Below the pieces are notes generated by a model. That model did no database searches and had not been told where the DNA came from. It saw nothing but the letters and a program-made list of their open reading frames with translations. The position numbers were made by a program, and so were the translations under genes. Positions 16,381-23,673 of a stretch of 27,920 nt of DNA are shown one piece after another; position 1 is the stretch's first letter, and each line of letters opens with the position of its first letter. Origin of the DNA: Psychrobacter sp. UBA3962 (GTDB lineage Bacteria > Pseudomonadota > Gammaproteobacteria > Pseudomonadales > Moraxellaceae); the NCBI RefSeq assembly GCF_002385225.1, contig NZ_DGDC01000016.1, forward strand, positions 5,608 to 33,527, read 5' to 3'.

Positions 16381-16652
16381 TAGATAGACCTCTTTTTCTA
16401 AAGGATATTCTATCTTATTTGCTACAATTTTTTGGTCTAGTTTTCTGGGAGTATTATATATTGATAACAAGACACAAAGTCGTTAAGTCTGTCAATTTGT
16501 CAATATTATTGTTTAACTCTCTAAGTGTTAGACTTATTATTTTCGATTTACCGTCTGTAGAAGCTTTTGACATAAAAAATATTCCTTTATATGAGTATGG
16601 TGTTTTTTAATTATTATATAGATACCCAGTAAAAACAAGATAACTATCAACC

Positions 16653-16677
16653 TCATCCGACAACTGTTGTCGTGTGA
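16653..16677. promoter_or_regulatory. Palindromic operator candidate before the SRAP gene
   Basis: CGACAAC-T-GTTGTCG (16658-16672) is a perfect 15-bp dyad, extended by TCA/TGA three bases outside each arm. It lies about 50 bp before the ATG of the SRAP gene, where a promoter is expected. It suggests control by a dimeric repressor, possibly a DNA-damage regulator. The regulator is inferred. Confidence 0.5.
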
Positions 16678-16721
16678 GAATAGGAATAAAGTTATTATTT
16701 AAATAAGAAGGAAAAATCAAC

Positions 16722-17345
16722 ATGTGCTCAATCTTCGAACCAGCAAGCCCTAAACAAATTGAAAATATAGTAAATAAACAGCTTGAGTTTGATTTTCAAT
16801 ACAAGAAGCGCGTCTATCCAAAGGACTTCTGCCCTATTATTATTCAAACAGAAAATGGACTTGAGGTAGTTAAAGGCCAGTTTGGACTGAGTCCTTCGTG
16901 GGCAAGTGATCCAGTGGATTACTCTACCTACAACGCAAGAATTGAAACTATTGAAAGCAAGAAGACGTTTGAGCCAGCCTTTACTAAAAGCCAGTTTTGT
17001 TTGGTACCTATGGCAGGCTTTATGGAACCTTACTACTTAAGCGGTGATAAAAATAAAAATGAATGGAAGCGTATTTATAGAAAGGATAATGAAGCTTTTA
17101 CTATCGCTGGGCTTTATGAGTTTAATAATCACTTTAATGAGCCAGTACATAGCTTTACGCTACTTACTCACAATGCGGATGACGAACCATTTATGAGTCA
17201 GTTCCACAAGCCTAACAAAGAGAAGCGTTCTATTTATTTGGTAGATGAGGAACTTAGAGGCAAGTATTTAAAAGCCAAGCACAATAGCGTTGAAGAGTTA
17301 ATGAGTACTATTGATGGTAGGCTGTTCAATTTTTCGGACATTTGA
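16722..17345 (+). CDS. SRAP-domain protein (YedK/HMCES-type abasic-site protein)
   Basis: A 207-residue SOS-response-associated peptidase (SRAP) family protein. These proteins form a covalent thiazolidine link between Cys2 and abasic sites in single-stranded DNA and so protect it. The key residues are present: Cys2 directly after Met1, Asn71 in YNARIET with Arg73 and Glu75, Glu102 in MAGFMEP (where most members have AGFYEW), and His162 in QFHKPNKEKRS. The start is fixed by the need for Cys2 and by AAGGA upstream. A palindrome precedes the gene and a UmuD-like gene converges on it from 20 bp downstream, a pairing that fits a DNA-damage response module. Confidence 0.88.
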   Translation: MCSIFEPASPKQIENIVNKQLEFDFQYKKRVYPKDFCPIIIQTENGLEVVKGQFGLSPSWASDPVDYSTYNARIETIESKKTFEPAFTKSQFCLVPMAGFMEPYYLSGDKNKNEWKRIYRKDNEAFTIAGLYEFNNHFNEPVHSFTLLTHNADDEPFMSQFHKPNKEKRSIYLVDEELRGKYLKAKHNSVEELMSTIDGRLFNFSDI

Positions 17346-17365
17346 AAACCGATTACAAAGCCATT

Positions 17366-17824
17366 TTAAAAATCAGAACGGCGTTGCTGACCACGGCCAC
17401 GCTTTAGCTCTCTAATAATGTTTTTAACCACACCGAATACTTCAAACTCAATGTCATCACTTAATGGGATGTCATTAAAATCTTTGTTGTATGCAACTAA
17501 CTTAGGGGTAGGTTCAAGGCATAACTCTTTAACAGTGAACTCACCATTTACTGTGCAAACTATAATGTCACAGTGCTGGGCTTCTAAGCTACGATCAACA
17601 ACCAGCAAGTCATCAGGATAGATACCTGCATCAATCATTGATAGCCCTCCTGCACGAACTAAAAAAGTAGCATTTGGATGACTAATACATAGCTCATTAA
17701 GATCAATACTGGTTTCTATATAGCCTGTTGCAGGAGAAGGAAAGCCTGCGGGTACTCTTTCAATAAAATAAGGCAGTGCACTGTAGCTTGATGGATTTAG
17801 TTTGCCTAATATTTTTGTAGTCAT
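17366..17824 (-). CDS. umuD: UmuD-like S24 peptidase, without umuC
   Basis: A 152-residue protein of the LexA/UmuD S24 family. The self-cleavage site is Ala26-Gly27 in RVPAGFPSPA. The catalytic Ser62 is in GGLSMIDAG and Lys99 in FTVKELCLEP, matching Ser60 and Lys97 of E. coli UmuD. There is no N-terminal DNA-binding domain, so it is UmuD rather than LexA. UmuD normally forms DNA polymerase V with UmuC, but the next gene downstream is the convergent SRAP gene and no umuC is in the window. In Moraxellaceae some UmuD homologues act as regulators of the damage response; those are longer at the N-terminus, so the role here is open. Confidence 0.88.
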   Translation of the reverse strand: MTTKILGKLNPSSYSALPYFIERVPAGFPSPATGYIETSIDLNELCISHPNATFLVRAGGLSMIDAGIYPDDLLVVDRSLEAQHCDIIVCTVNGEFTVKELCLEPTPKLVAYNKDFNDIPLSDDIEFEVFGVVKNIIRELKRGRGQQRRSDF

Positions 17825-18126
17825 AATGTCTATTACTAATTAAAGTGGATATCAGTCTTAATAGTAACGGAATTAATCGTGAAATGCTCTATTAAGGGAT
17901 TAGCCCGTATTATGAATACGCATCTCTAATACCTGACTACTCACTAAAGATAATACTTTTTTAAATTAGCTTGCTGTTCTTTTTTAGACTATACCTCTCA
18001 TCAAACCGTCAAGCACTTTAAAACTAGTGCTCTGACCTAAAATGGCTCTATAACTTTTTATCGTAGTAAGGCGGAAAGTTAGGATAGAATAGAGGTGCCA
18101 AAAACAGTTAGATTAAAGGAAGCCCT
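17825..18126. other. Divergent intergenic region, umuD / thioesterase
   Basis: No gene seen. It holds a nested inverted repeat at 17899-17930: outer arms ATTAG / CTAAT and inner arms CGTATT-ATG-AATACG, about 80 bp upstream of the umuD start. The thioesterase has AAAGGAAG just before its ATG. The nested dyad is a candidate operator for umuD. Confidence 0.4.
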
Positions 18127-18555
18127 ATGTCAGCAACCAAGGAAGAGATAGCTGAGTTCATGAAGTCTGAGTTCCCTCAAGCAAAGTACAAGATTGAGGC
18201 AGTAAATAGCAGTGGGTCAATTTTATCCCATGATATTGGTTTAGATGATTTGAGACCTGGAGGTACTGTATCGGGACCTGTAATGATGGGAATTGCTGAT
18301 GTGGCTCTTTATGTAGCTATCTTAGGTAGAATTGGCATAGTACCGTTAGCAGTCACCACAAGTTTAACTATCAACTTTTTACGTAAGCCCACTGCAAAAT
18401 CACGTATTATTGCTGAATGCAAACTGCTAAAAGTTGGAAGAAGTCTAGTCGTAGGTGAGGTTTCTTTATACTCAGATGGATCTGACGAATTAGTTGCCCA
18501 TGTTGTGGGAACCTACTCAGTACCACCAACCAAGAACAAGTCTGAAAATATGTAA
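18127..18555 (+). CDS. PaaI-type hotdog-fold thioesterase
   Basis: A 142-residue hotdog-fold protein that probably hydrolyses acyl-CoA thioesters in the cytoplasm. The central segment GTVSGPVMMGIADVALYVAIL is the family's long helix with its preceding Gly-rich turn; SLTINFLRKPTAKSRIIAE and the GRSLVVGEVSLYS strand follow. Asp58 in GIADVA takes the place of the usual catalytic acidic residue. The start is supported by AAAGGAAG. It stands alone on the plus strand; the substrate cannot be told from context. Confidence 0.85.
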   Translation: MSATKEEIAEFMKSEFPQAKYKIEAVNSSGSILSHDIGLDDLRPGGTVSGPVMMGIADVALYVAILGRIGIVPLAVTTSLTINFLRKPTAKSRIIAECKLLKVGRSLVVGEVSLYSDGSDELVAHVVGTYSVPPTKNKSENM

Positions 18556-18839
18556 AAGATATCAACTTAAAGCCCTTTGCTCAAATCCTAGTGAAATAGA
18601 TCAGGCTTCTTTACTGGTTCGGCTCCCTAGTGAGGACTAGAACCTTAAGCTGTAGGCTAATGGTATCAACGTCTTAACTTGCTAAGATAACTACAGTGTA
18701 CTTTATGGTGTACATTTAATAAGCTTTTCAGTTGTAGACTGACTCATTCGTATTCACCAAAGCAATTGTCATAGCAAATAATTATTGAGCGTTAAAAATA
18801 CAAGAAATCATTAACAAACTTAGCAAAGGTAAATGTCTC
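18556..18839. other. Intergenic region before the lipoprotein cluster
   Basis: No gene seen. It includes the imperfect hairpin GGTTC...GAACC (about 18616-18645) and the doublet GTGTAC-TTTATG-GTGTAC (about 18696-18713). In reverse complement this doublet, with its flank, resembles the TGTACAC repeats upstream of the integrase. Confidence 0.35.
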
Positions 18840-19373
18840 ATGGCTACGATAACTGCAAAAATCTCGTTGATAATTTGTCTACCCACTGCTTTATGGTTAA
18901 GTGGCTGCTCATCCTCTAATACTGATGCCACCATTACGACAGTTGAACCTACACAAGTAATTGACAGCCAAGCTGAAAACTCTAATTGGACATCTGCGAA
19001 AGTCATTGAACCTACGCAAAAGACTAGCATTTTTCGCTATTATACTGATCCCACAACCCAAGCCCAGGCTATGGCATCTGTAGAAGGAGTTTTCAAATGG
19101 CAGAAAGGTTGTCTCTACCTAATACAAAAAGATGGTAGTTACATGACAGCTATGTTTCCTAAATATCCTGAAAATGCTGTTAAGTGGAATGAATATAATA
19201 AAACCTTAAGTTTGAATGGGTATATTTTTAAAATGGGTGACTACATTACAACTAACGGACAATATTCAAAATATTATCCCGATAATGATATAGAAGAATA
19301 CTCAAAACAAGGAGATGCACGTTGTCTAACTCCTATGCTAGTAGAGATTGGCACTATAGATTTAAAAAAATAA
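18840..19373 (+). CDS. Lipoprotein of unknown function, copy A
   Basis: A 177-residue protein with a lipoprotein signal: a hydrophobic stretch (ISLIICLPTALWL) and lipobox LSGC with the lipidated Cys23, followed by SSSN. No Asp follows the Cys, so outer-membrane sorting is expected. The region from about residue 66 (IFRYYTDPTTQAQAMASVEG) to the end is clearly paralogous to the lipoprotein at 20383-20850: both have FKWQ/FAWQ, GCLYLI, TAMFP and GxxFKMGDYI followed by TTNG or NTNG. Two conserved cysteines (in GCLYLI and ARCLTP) may form a disulphide. The family is not recognised. The gene ends at an A7 run, and a truncated protease frame begins immediately after. Confidence 0.75.
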   Translation: MATITAKISLIICLPTALWLSGCSSSNTDATITTVEPTQVIDSQAENSNWTSAKVIEPTQKTSIFRYYTDPTTQAQAMASVEGVFKWQKGCLYLIQKDGSYMTAMFPKYPENAVKWNEYNKTLSLNGYIFKMGDYITTNGQYSKYYPDNDIEEYSKQGDARCLTPMLVEIGTIDLKK

Positions 19374-19374
19374 C

Positions 19375-20376
19375 TTTGAGTTTCGAGCTAATGAACTGAG
19401 TTTAGCTGACCAATTATCAAAAGAGTACTCATTACCAATCGAGGTTGTAGCCAATTCGCCAAGGAATTTTAAAGCTATTCAAAATATAGTTGAGAATCAA
19501 AAATCAAGAATAGTCAAACAATATGATGGTTTACAATTGATTGGCTATGTTCCCCAAAATGACGCTATTCGCCTTTCTTTCTATCAGCCTGACGTAACTA
19601 AACAAAATGAAATAAAATCTAGATTACAAAAAGTTTCAGGGATGAATACCTTGATTGAGTTTTTGCCTGAACCTATGTCTTTTAAAGCTGGGATTGGTGG
19701 TGGGGGGTTGTTACCTAGCAATACAGGTTATTGTACAGGAGGTTTTACAGGTACTATGAATGGTCAGCAGGGAATACTTACAGCAACCCACTGTATGTAT
19801 GGTAAAACTCTTAGTAATTATAGTAATAATGGTGGGGCAGGAGCTAAAGTTGGTTTGGTTGGTACAATTGGTAAAGATGCCATTATGGATTCCCAATATC
19901 ATGAAATATCATTTTTGCCACTTGACATTACGACATCTCCGCTAGTTGGCAATGTTCAAAAAGACTTTAACTATTATATTCCGACACAGACAATCACAGG
20001 AATTGGATATGCAAAAGGTCCAACCGTAATAAATAGCCAATATGTAGGTGGTACACCTGTGTGTCACATAGGACAAAAAACTGGTTATAGTTGTGGTACT
20101 GTAAATACCGTAAGTTCAGGAATTGGTGGTGGAGGTTGTAATTCCTCTGTTAAACAAATAATACCAATGACTTCTTGTGCTTCAACATATATAGAAGTGA
20201 GAGGACCTAATTTTAAAATACTAGGAGGTGATAGTGGCGGACCTCTTTTTGATAGTTCAGGTAAAGCATATGGTATAGCAAGTGCTGGCGGAGCTTTAAA
20301 AGATGGAAGTGGATATTCAGGTATATTTTCTTCGCTTGCTTATGTATCAGGGTTTACTTTAAAAACAGGGGGTTAA
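19375..20376 (+). pseudogene. Trypsin-like serine protease, 5' end missing
   Basis: The body is a chymotrypsin-fold serine protease: catalytic His in GILTATHCMYG (codon at 19789-19791) and catalytic Ser in GGDSGGPLFD (20233-20235), with several Gly-rich loops and probable disulphides. The longest frame with a start codon begins with TTG at 19537, but no ribosome binding site or signal peptide is there. The same frame stays open and protein-like back to the end of the upstream lipoprotein gene (FRANELSLADQLSKEYSLP, a propeptide-like stretch) with no usable start. I infer that the start and export signal were lost when the lipoprotein gene was joined to it. If expressed from TTG it would stay in the cytoplasm and probably be inactive. 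Confidence 0.7.
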
Positions 20377-20382
20377 TTTATC

Positions 20383-20850
20383 ATGCTTAGAGTTATGGCA
20401 ATCTCGTTAATCATTTTCTTAGTAGGTTGTTCATCAGTGATGAACAACTCTATTGTTGAAAAAAATAATACCACCTCTGAACAATTAAAAAAAACAAACA
20501 TCTTTTATTATTATGTCAATCCAGATAATGAATATCAGGCAATGGACGTAGTAAAAGGAAGGTTTGCGTGGCAAGATGGGTGTTTATACTTAATTGGACC
20601 TGATGGCACGTATAATACAGCTATGTTTCCTCAATATCCTAAAGGTATTGTTAAATGGGATCAGACTACTAAGACATTAAATTTAAATGGGAAAGTTTTT
20701 AAGATGGGCGATTACATTAATACAAATGGTATGTATCAACCATATGACCCCGATGGCATCAATCACAAAATTTATGCAACACAAGGAGATAAACGCTGTT
20801 TAAATCATATGTTAGCTTACATAGGTACTGTTAATATAAATAGAAATTAA
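20383..20850 (+). CDS. Lipoprotein of unknown function, copy B
   Basis: A 155-residue lipoprotein starting MLRVMAISLIIFLVGCSS, with lipobox LVGC (Cys16). The mature part matches copy A at 18840-19373 closely: FYYYVNPDNEYQAMDVVKG, FAWQDGCLYLIGPDG, TAMFPQYP, FKMGDYINTNG and GDKRCLNHML. It lacks most of copy A's linker between the Cys and the conserved domain. It begins six bases after the protease stop, with a G-rich stretch (AGGGGG) as possible ribosome binding site, so the protease and this gene were probably one transcript. A partner, chaperone or inhibitor role for the protease is possible but only inferred. Confidence 0.75.
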   Translation: MLRVMAISLIIFLVGCSSVMNNSIVEKNNTTSEQLKKTNIFYYYVNPDNEYQAMDVVKGRFAWQDGCLYLIGPDGTYNTAMFPQYPKGIVKWDQTTKTLNLNGKVFKMGDYINTNGMYQPYDPDGINHKIYATQGDKRCLNHMLAYIGTVNINRN

Positions 20851-20940
20851 ATTTTAGATATGAAATTTTTTCCCATCTTTGCCGTGAACTGGGCAAACGA
20901 CAATAAGCCGTCTTATCGCCTATTGAACATACCCTAGCGG

Positions 20941-21029
20941 AACCACCTAAAAACGCCTTATAAAATATTAATAGACCACCTAAAATAGACTGGTATAATA
21001 GAACCACTTATAACAGACTATTTTGGGTG
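20941..21029. promoter_or_regulatory. Candidate res site and promoter of the resolvase
   Basis: Three related copies of an ACCACyTAwAA motif lie at about 20942, 20976 and 21003. CACCTAAAATAG (20977-20988) and CTATTTTGGGTG (21018-21029) form an inverted pair matching at 11 of 12 positions. This arrangement directly before a serine resolvase gene fits resolvase-binding subsites. The copies overlap the promoter and ribosome binding region, so autoregulation is likely. Confidence 0.5.
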
Positions 21030-21032
21030 TTT

Positions 21033-21665
21033 ATGTTTATTAGAGCCTACCTTCGTGCCTCAACCAAAGAGCAAGACGCCAATCGTGCTAAAGATGAACT
21101 TATTGCTTTTGCTAGAGAGCATGGCCATAAAATTGCAGCATTCTATACTGAGAACGAGTCAGGAGCGATGCTAGAACGTCCACAACTCATGCAGCTCATT
21201 GATGATGCTTCTGAGGGCGATGTGATCTTAGTTGAACAGATAGACCGTTTGGCACGTTTAAATCAAACTGATTGGGATACCTTAAAGAGAAAACTATCAG
21301 CCAAACGTCTTTCTGTAGTGTCTAAAGAGCTTCCAACGTCATATATGGCATTGCAACAAGGTAATGGCTCGGAGTTTATGGACAGTGTACTACGCGCCAT
21401 AAATGACATGCTGCTGGATATGTTAGCGGCTATAGCTAGAAAGGATTATGAGGATAGACGTAACCGTCAAATGCAAGGTATTGCACGTGCTAAAGCTCAA
21501 GGTAAATATAAAGGGCGGGGGAAGGACATGGAAAAGCGTAAAATTATTGCCAGTCTTCTAAAATCAGGCCACAGCTACTCTGATATTCAACAGACTGTGA
21601 AGTGTTCAAGACAATTGATTGCTGAGGTTTCAAAGGCATCAAAACCAATATCTTCCTCTATATAA
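21033..21665 (+). CDS. Serine recombinase (resolvase/invertase family)
   Basis: A 210-residue small serine recombinase. The N-terminal catalytic domain shows Arg and the nucleophile Ser10 in FIRAYLRASTKEQDANRA, the VEQIDRLARLN segment with conserved Arg, and the long helix E around residues 115-145. The C-terminus (KIIASLLKSGHSYSDIQQTVKCSRQLIAEVSK) is the helix-turn-helix. ATG at 21033 is preferred over the GTG at 21027, because GGGTG then lies at a suitable distance and the protein starts MFIRAYLRAST. Enzymes of this type resolve plasmid multimers or transposon cointegrates. It heads a block with plasmid-type genes. Confidence 0.9.
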   Translation: MFIRAYLRASTKEQDANRAKDELIAFAREHGHKIAAFYTENESGAMLERPQLMQLIDDASEGDVILVEQIDRLARLNQTDWDTLKRKLSAKRLSVVSKELPTSYMALQQGNGSEFMDSVLRAINDMLLDMLAAIARKDYEDRRNRQMQGIARAKAQGKYKGRGKDMEKRKIIASLLKSGHSYSDIQQTVKCSRQLIAEVSKASKPISSSI

Positions 21666-21679
21666 CCTGACGAATATAT

Positions 21680-21982
21680 TTATACAGTAAAGCCAATATG
21701 CTTCCCCGTTGGCAGCTCCACATCAATACGAAGCTTACCACCCATGGCTTCAACATATTTTTTCATGGTTGAGATTTTAAGGTCATTGCCACGGTTTTCT
21801 ATAGCAGATAGTGAAGGCTGCTTAATACCCAAAGTTTGAGCAAGTTCTTTTTGAGAGATTTCAAGCTCCTCTCGGATGCGGTAGAGTTGGTTTTCCAAAA
21901 ATAGCTGCTCGGCCAGTTGCTGAATACGCGCCTGGCTGTCTAAAGAGCGCTCTGCTAATAGCTCTTGTAATGTCTTAGTCAT
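21680..21982 (-). CDS. higA: HigA-like antitoxin (XRE helix-turn-helix)
   Basis: A 100-residue antitoxin starting MTKTLQELLAERSLDSQ. The XRE domain covers about residues 35-90 (REELEISQKELAQTLGIKQP, SLSAIENRGNDLKISTMKKY). GGGGGA precedes the ATG at 21982; a longer frame upstream lies inside the toxin gene and is not preferred. It starts one base after the toxin stop codon, the toxin-first order of HigBA systems. It would neutralise the toxin and repress the operon through the palindrome at 22343-22362. Confidence 0.85.
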   Translation of the reverse strand: MTKTLQELLAERSLDSQARIQQLAEQLFLENQLYRIREELEISQKELAQTLGIKQPSLSAIENRGNDLKISTMKKYVEAMGGKLRIDVELPTGKHIGFTV

Positions 21983-21983
21983 G

Positions 21984-22331
21984 TTATAAATCCCCCAAGG
22001 TTTTAAGGTGACACTCATACTGCTGATCGGCTGTGGCTAGCATTTCTTTATAAAAGTGCTTGTTATTACCCTTATCACCGATACAAAGTACAATCGCTTG
22101 CCTTTTCGGATCAAATGCGAAAAAGGCTCTCAGTGGTTTACCTCGATGCTGGACCCGAAGCTCTTTCATGTTGGTAAATTTTGAGTCATATACAGTGTCC
22201 TCTAAAGGGCGCCCTAGGCTTGGGCCTTGCTGCTGTAAAACCACTAAAGCGGCAAGCACCTTCTCTTGTGTCGATTGATCTTGCTGATAAAGCCAATCAT
22301 TGAATAGATCGGTTGTGATGACAGTCCACAT
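21984..22331 (-). CDS. higB: HigB/RelE-family toxin (phage Gp49-like)
   Basis: A 115-residue RelE-superfamily protein of the phage-derived Gp49/HigB type. Typical segments are FNDWLYQQDQSTQEKVLAAL, GPSLGRPLEDTVYDSKFTNM, KELRVQHRGKPLRAFFAFDP and the C-terminal LCIGDKGNNKHFYKEML. Such toxins cleave mRNA on the ribosome. It is the first gene of a two-gene operon with the antitoxin. Such pairs stabilise plasmids, which fits the neighbouring resolvase and replication protein. Confidence 0.87.
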   Translation of the reverse strand: MWTVITTDLFNDWLYQQDQSTQEKVLAALVVLQQQGPSLGRPLEDTVYDSKFTNMKELRVQHRGKPLRAFFAFDPKRQAIVLCIGDKGNNKHFYKEMLATADQQYECHLKTLGDL

Positions 22332-22342
22332 ATAAAACCATA

Positions 22343-22362
22343 ATATAGATTATAGTCTATAT
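22343..22362. promoter_or_regulatory. Operator-promoter of the toxin-antitoxin operon
   Basis: ATATAGA (22343-22349) and TCTATAT (22356-22362) are perfect 7-bp arms separated by six bases. The minus strand reads a consensus TATAAT -10 box across the centre (22349-22354), 18 bp before the toxin start. Antitoxin binding would cover the promoter. Confidence 0.6.
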
Positions 22363-22459
22363 ACTACTCCTAATAAATGCTCATGACAACTGTGATACTT
22401 AGCTACTCTTTAACAAGTAAAGGTTTTGCTCGTTAAAACCTAACTATCCATGAGAGCAT

Positions 22460-23026
22460 TTACAAAGACAAGCTCCACCATCTTTTCTTGCCCTTAGTGT
22501 TGATAGCTTCTTGATTAGTAGCAGGTTTTGAATTTGACTCAGAACTTACTATTTCACTGTCTCCCTGATTGTCCTTGGAGTTGTTTTCGTCTTGAGAGAT
22601 GCTCGATCCTGATAAGCTACCTTTCATCTCTAATAGCTTAGTTTGTGCAAAGTCCTGAATACTAGCATTCGCTTTGTCCAAGCTCTTACTTAACTGGTCA
22701 ATTTGCTTTTGATAATTTTCAACCAACTGCTTGTGATGATCCACCTGCTGCTGCAGGTGGACATTTTTTAGTTTCTCCATCTCCAGTTGATGTTTTAGCT
22801 GAACGTTTTCCTGTTCAGCTTCACTGTTCACTGACGTCCATTGGACATTATTTTCATTTTGTTCAGTACGTTCAGTGCTTGGTGGGTTCCCAAACACCCG
22901 TAACATTTCAGTAGTATCGATTTTCTTGTCTGAATTTCTTGAAAGCTCGCCATCATCTATCTTTTTGTAGATTGTGGTCCTTGATACACCCCATCTTTTT
23001 GATGCTTCTGATACTGATATGTTCAC
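22460..23026 (-). CDS. Plasmid replication accessory DNA-binding protein
   Basis: A 188-residue protein with an N-terminal helix-turn-helix (SVSEASKRWGVSRTTIYKKI, residues 4-23), a linker, and a long coiled coil of about 60 residues (AEQENVQLKHQLEMEKLKNV onwards, rich in Gln, Leu and His). A polar low-complexity tail ends in KKRWWSLSL. This architecture is that of the protein usually encoded just after repB in Moraxellaceae plasmids. The start is GTG with AGAGG upstream. No Rep initiator is found beside it, so it looks like a leftover of an integrated plasmid. Confidence 0.75.
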   Translation of the reverse strand: MNISVSEASKRWGVSRTTIYKKIDDGELSRNSDKKIDTTEMLRVFGNPPSTERTEQNENNVQWTSVNSEAEQENVQLKHQLEMEKLKNVHLQQQVDHHKQLVENYQKQIDQLSKSLDKANASIQDFAQTKLLEMKGSLSGSSISQDENNSKDNQGDSEIVSSESNSKPATNQEAINTKGKKRWWSLSL

Positions 23027-23271
23027 ATAGCCTCTCTTTGTTCAATGATGTCCTCTGATGTATACCTAGTACAGTATCATAGTTGTTCTAGATGGTTGTC
23101 CAATTTCACCGAAAGCCATATACTAAAACTACCTAAGAAAGGCTCAATTAACATCCTTATACTTTGTTATAGCCTCTAATAAAGGGGCATAAATTTAGGT
23201 TTAGCCTAAACTAAAAATGGAATAGCTCATATCCCATAAGATATGAAGTAAAATTATAAAGGGATAAAAAT
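23027..23271. other. Gene-free gap with small dyads
   Basis: No gene seen. Two weak inverted repeats are present: TTTAGG-TTTAG-CCTAAA near 23195-23211 and CATATC-CCATAA-GATATG at 23228-23245. The second lies about 27 bp before the small membrane protein and may belong to its promoter. No iteron series was recognised. Confidence 0.3.
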
Positions 23272-23433
23272 ATGCGCCAGAAAAAACAAACGACCAAACT
23301 TAAAAAATTTAATAATACTAAAGATGCTATAAAGATTGCAGAAAAAATACAACTGGTTCAGATCAGGATGCTATTCATAGCTATCCTTACTATTTTATTA
23401 ATAGGGTTAGGCATTAGTTTTATAAGAAATTGA
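23272..23433 (+). CDS. Small single-span membrane protein
   Basis: A 53-residue frame: a basic N-terminus (MRQKKQTTKLKKFNN), an amphipathic middle (KDAIKIAEKIQLVQIR) and one hydrophobic span (MLFIAILTILLIGLGISFI) near the C-terminus, ending RN. AAAGGGATAAAAAT before the ATG is a good ribosome binding site. The basic N-terminus suggests that it faces the cytoplasm. The family is not recognised. It is too short to assign a function, but the ribosome binding site and the organised sequence argue that it is a gene. Confidence 0.5.
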   Translation: MRQKKQTTKLKKFNNTKDAIKIAEKIQLVQIRMLFIAILTILLIGLGISFIRN

Positions 23434-23438
23434 CATAC

Positions 23439-23468
23439 AAAAAAAACCGCATTTTAAAAAATGCGGTT
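23439..23468 (-). terminator. Leftward terminator of the truncated csbD gene
   Basis: AACCGCATTTT (23445-23455) and AAAATGCGGTT (23458-23468) form an 11-bp perfect dyad. On the minus strand it is followed by a run of T (23439-23446), so it ends transcripts from the CsbD-like gene remnant. On the plus strand there is no T run. Confidence 0.7.
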
Positions 23469-23527
23469 AGGAGCGATATTTAAGGTATGGTCTTATTGTT
23501 TTTATATTTTAAAATTAATACTAGTTG

Positions 23528-23673
23528 CTAGTAGTCGTTCTCACGACGCCAATCATCAACCTCACGTTCGACCTCTTCCTTAGTTCGGCCAGAACGTTCT
23601 TGTAATCGTCCTACCAACTTATCACGGCTACCTTCAATATGGGTGAGATCATCGTCAGTTAGATCTGACCCTT
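23528..23673 (-). pseudogene. CsbD-like stress protein gene, 3' fragment
   Basis: The minus strand encodes a 3' fragment reading SDLTDDDLTHIEGSRDKLVG then RLQERSGRTKEEVEREVDDW and RRENDY before a TAG at 23528-23530. This is the C-terminal half of a CsbD-like protein (usually about 60-70 residues; a small helical general-stress protein). The 5' half is gone: the frame meets the end of an IS3-type element at about 23674. Its terminator is still in place downstream. Confidence 0.75.

Larger units (their letters stand above)
15199..16442 (-). mobile_element. IS3-family insertion sequence with intact frames
   Basis: A roughly 1.24-kb element carrying orfA and orfB on the minus strand. Its ends share the inverted motif CTAGACCAAA (15202-15211) and TTTGGTCTAG (16431-16440) with imperfect flanks, so the outer borders are accurate only to a few bases. 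No clear target duplication could be assigned. Both frames and the frameshift signal are intact, so the element may still be active. Confidence 0.8.

Noticed and set aside
16374..16610. Plus-strand frame of 78 codons overlapping the IS3 right end
   Set aside because: It starts with TTG inside the IS without a ribosome binding site. Its tail (SVRLIIFDLPSVEAFDIKN) could be a remnant of an interrupted gene but cannot be supported.
22421..22441. AGGTTTT/AAAACCT hairpin as terminator of the replication-protein gene
   Set aside because: The stem is A-T rich with a 7-base loop and no proper T run on the minus strand.
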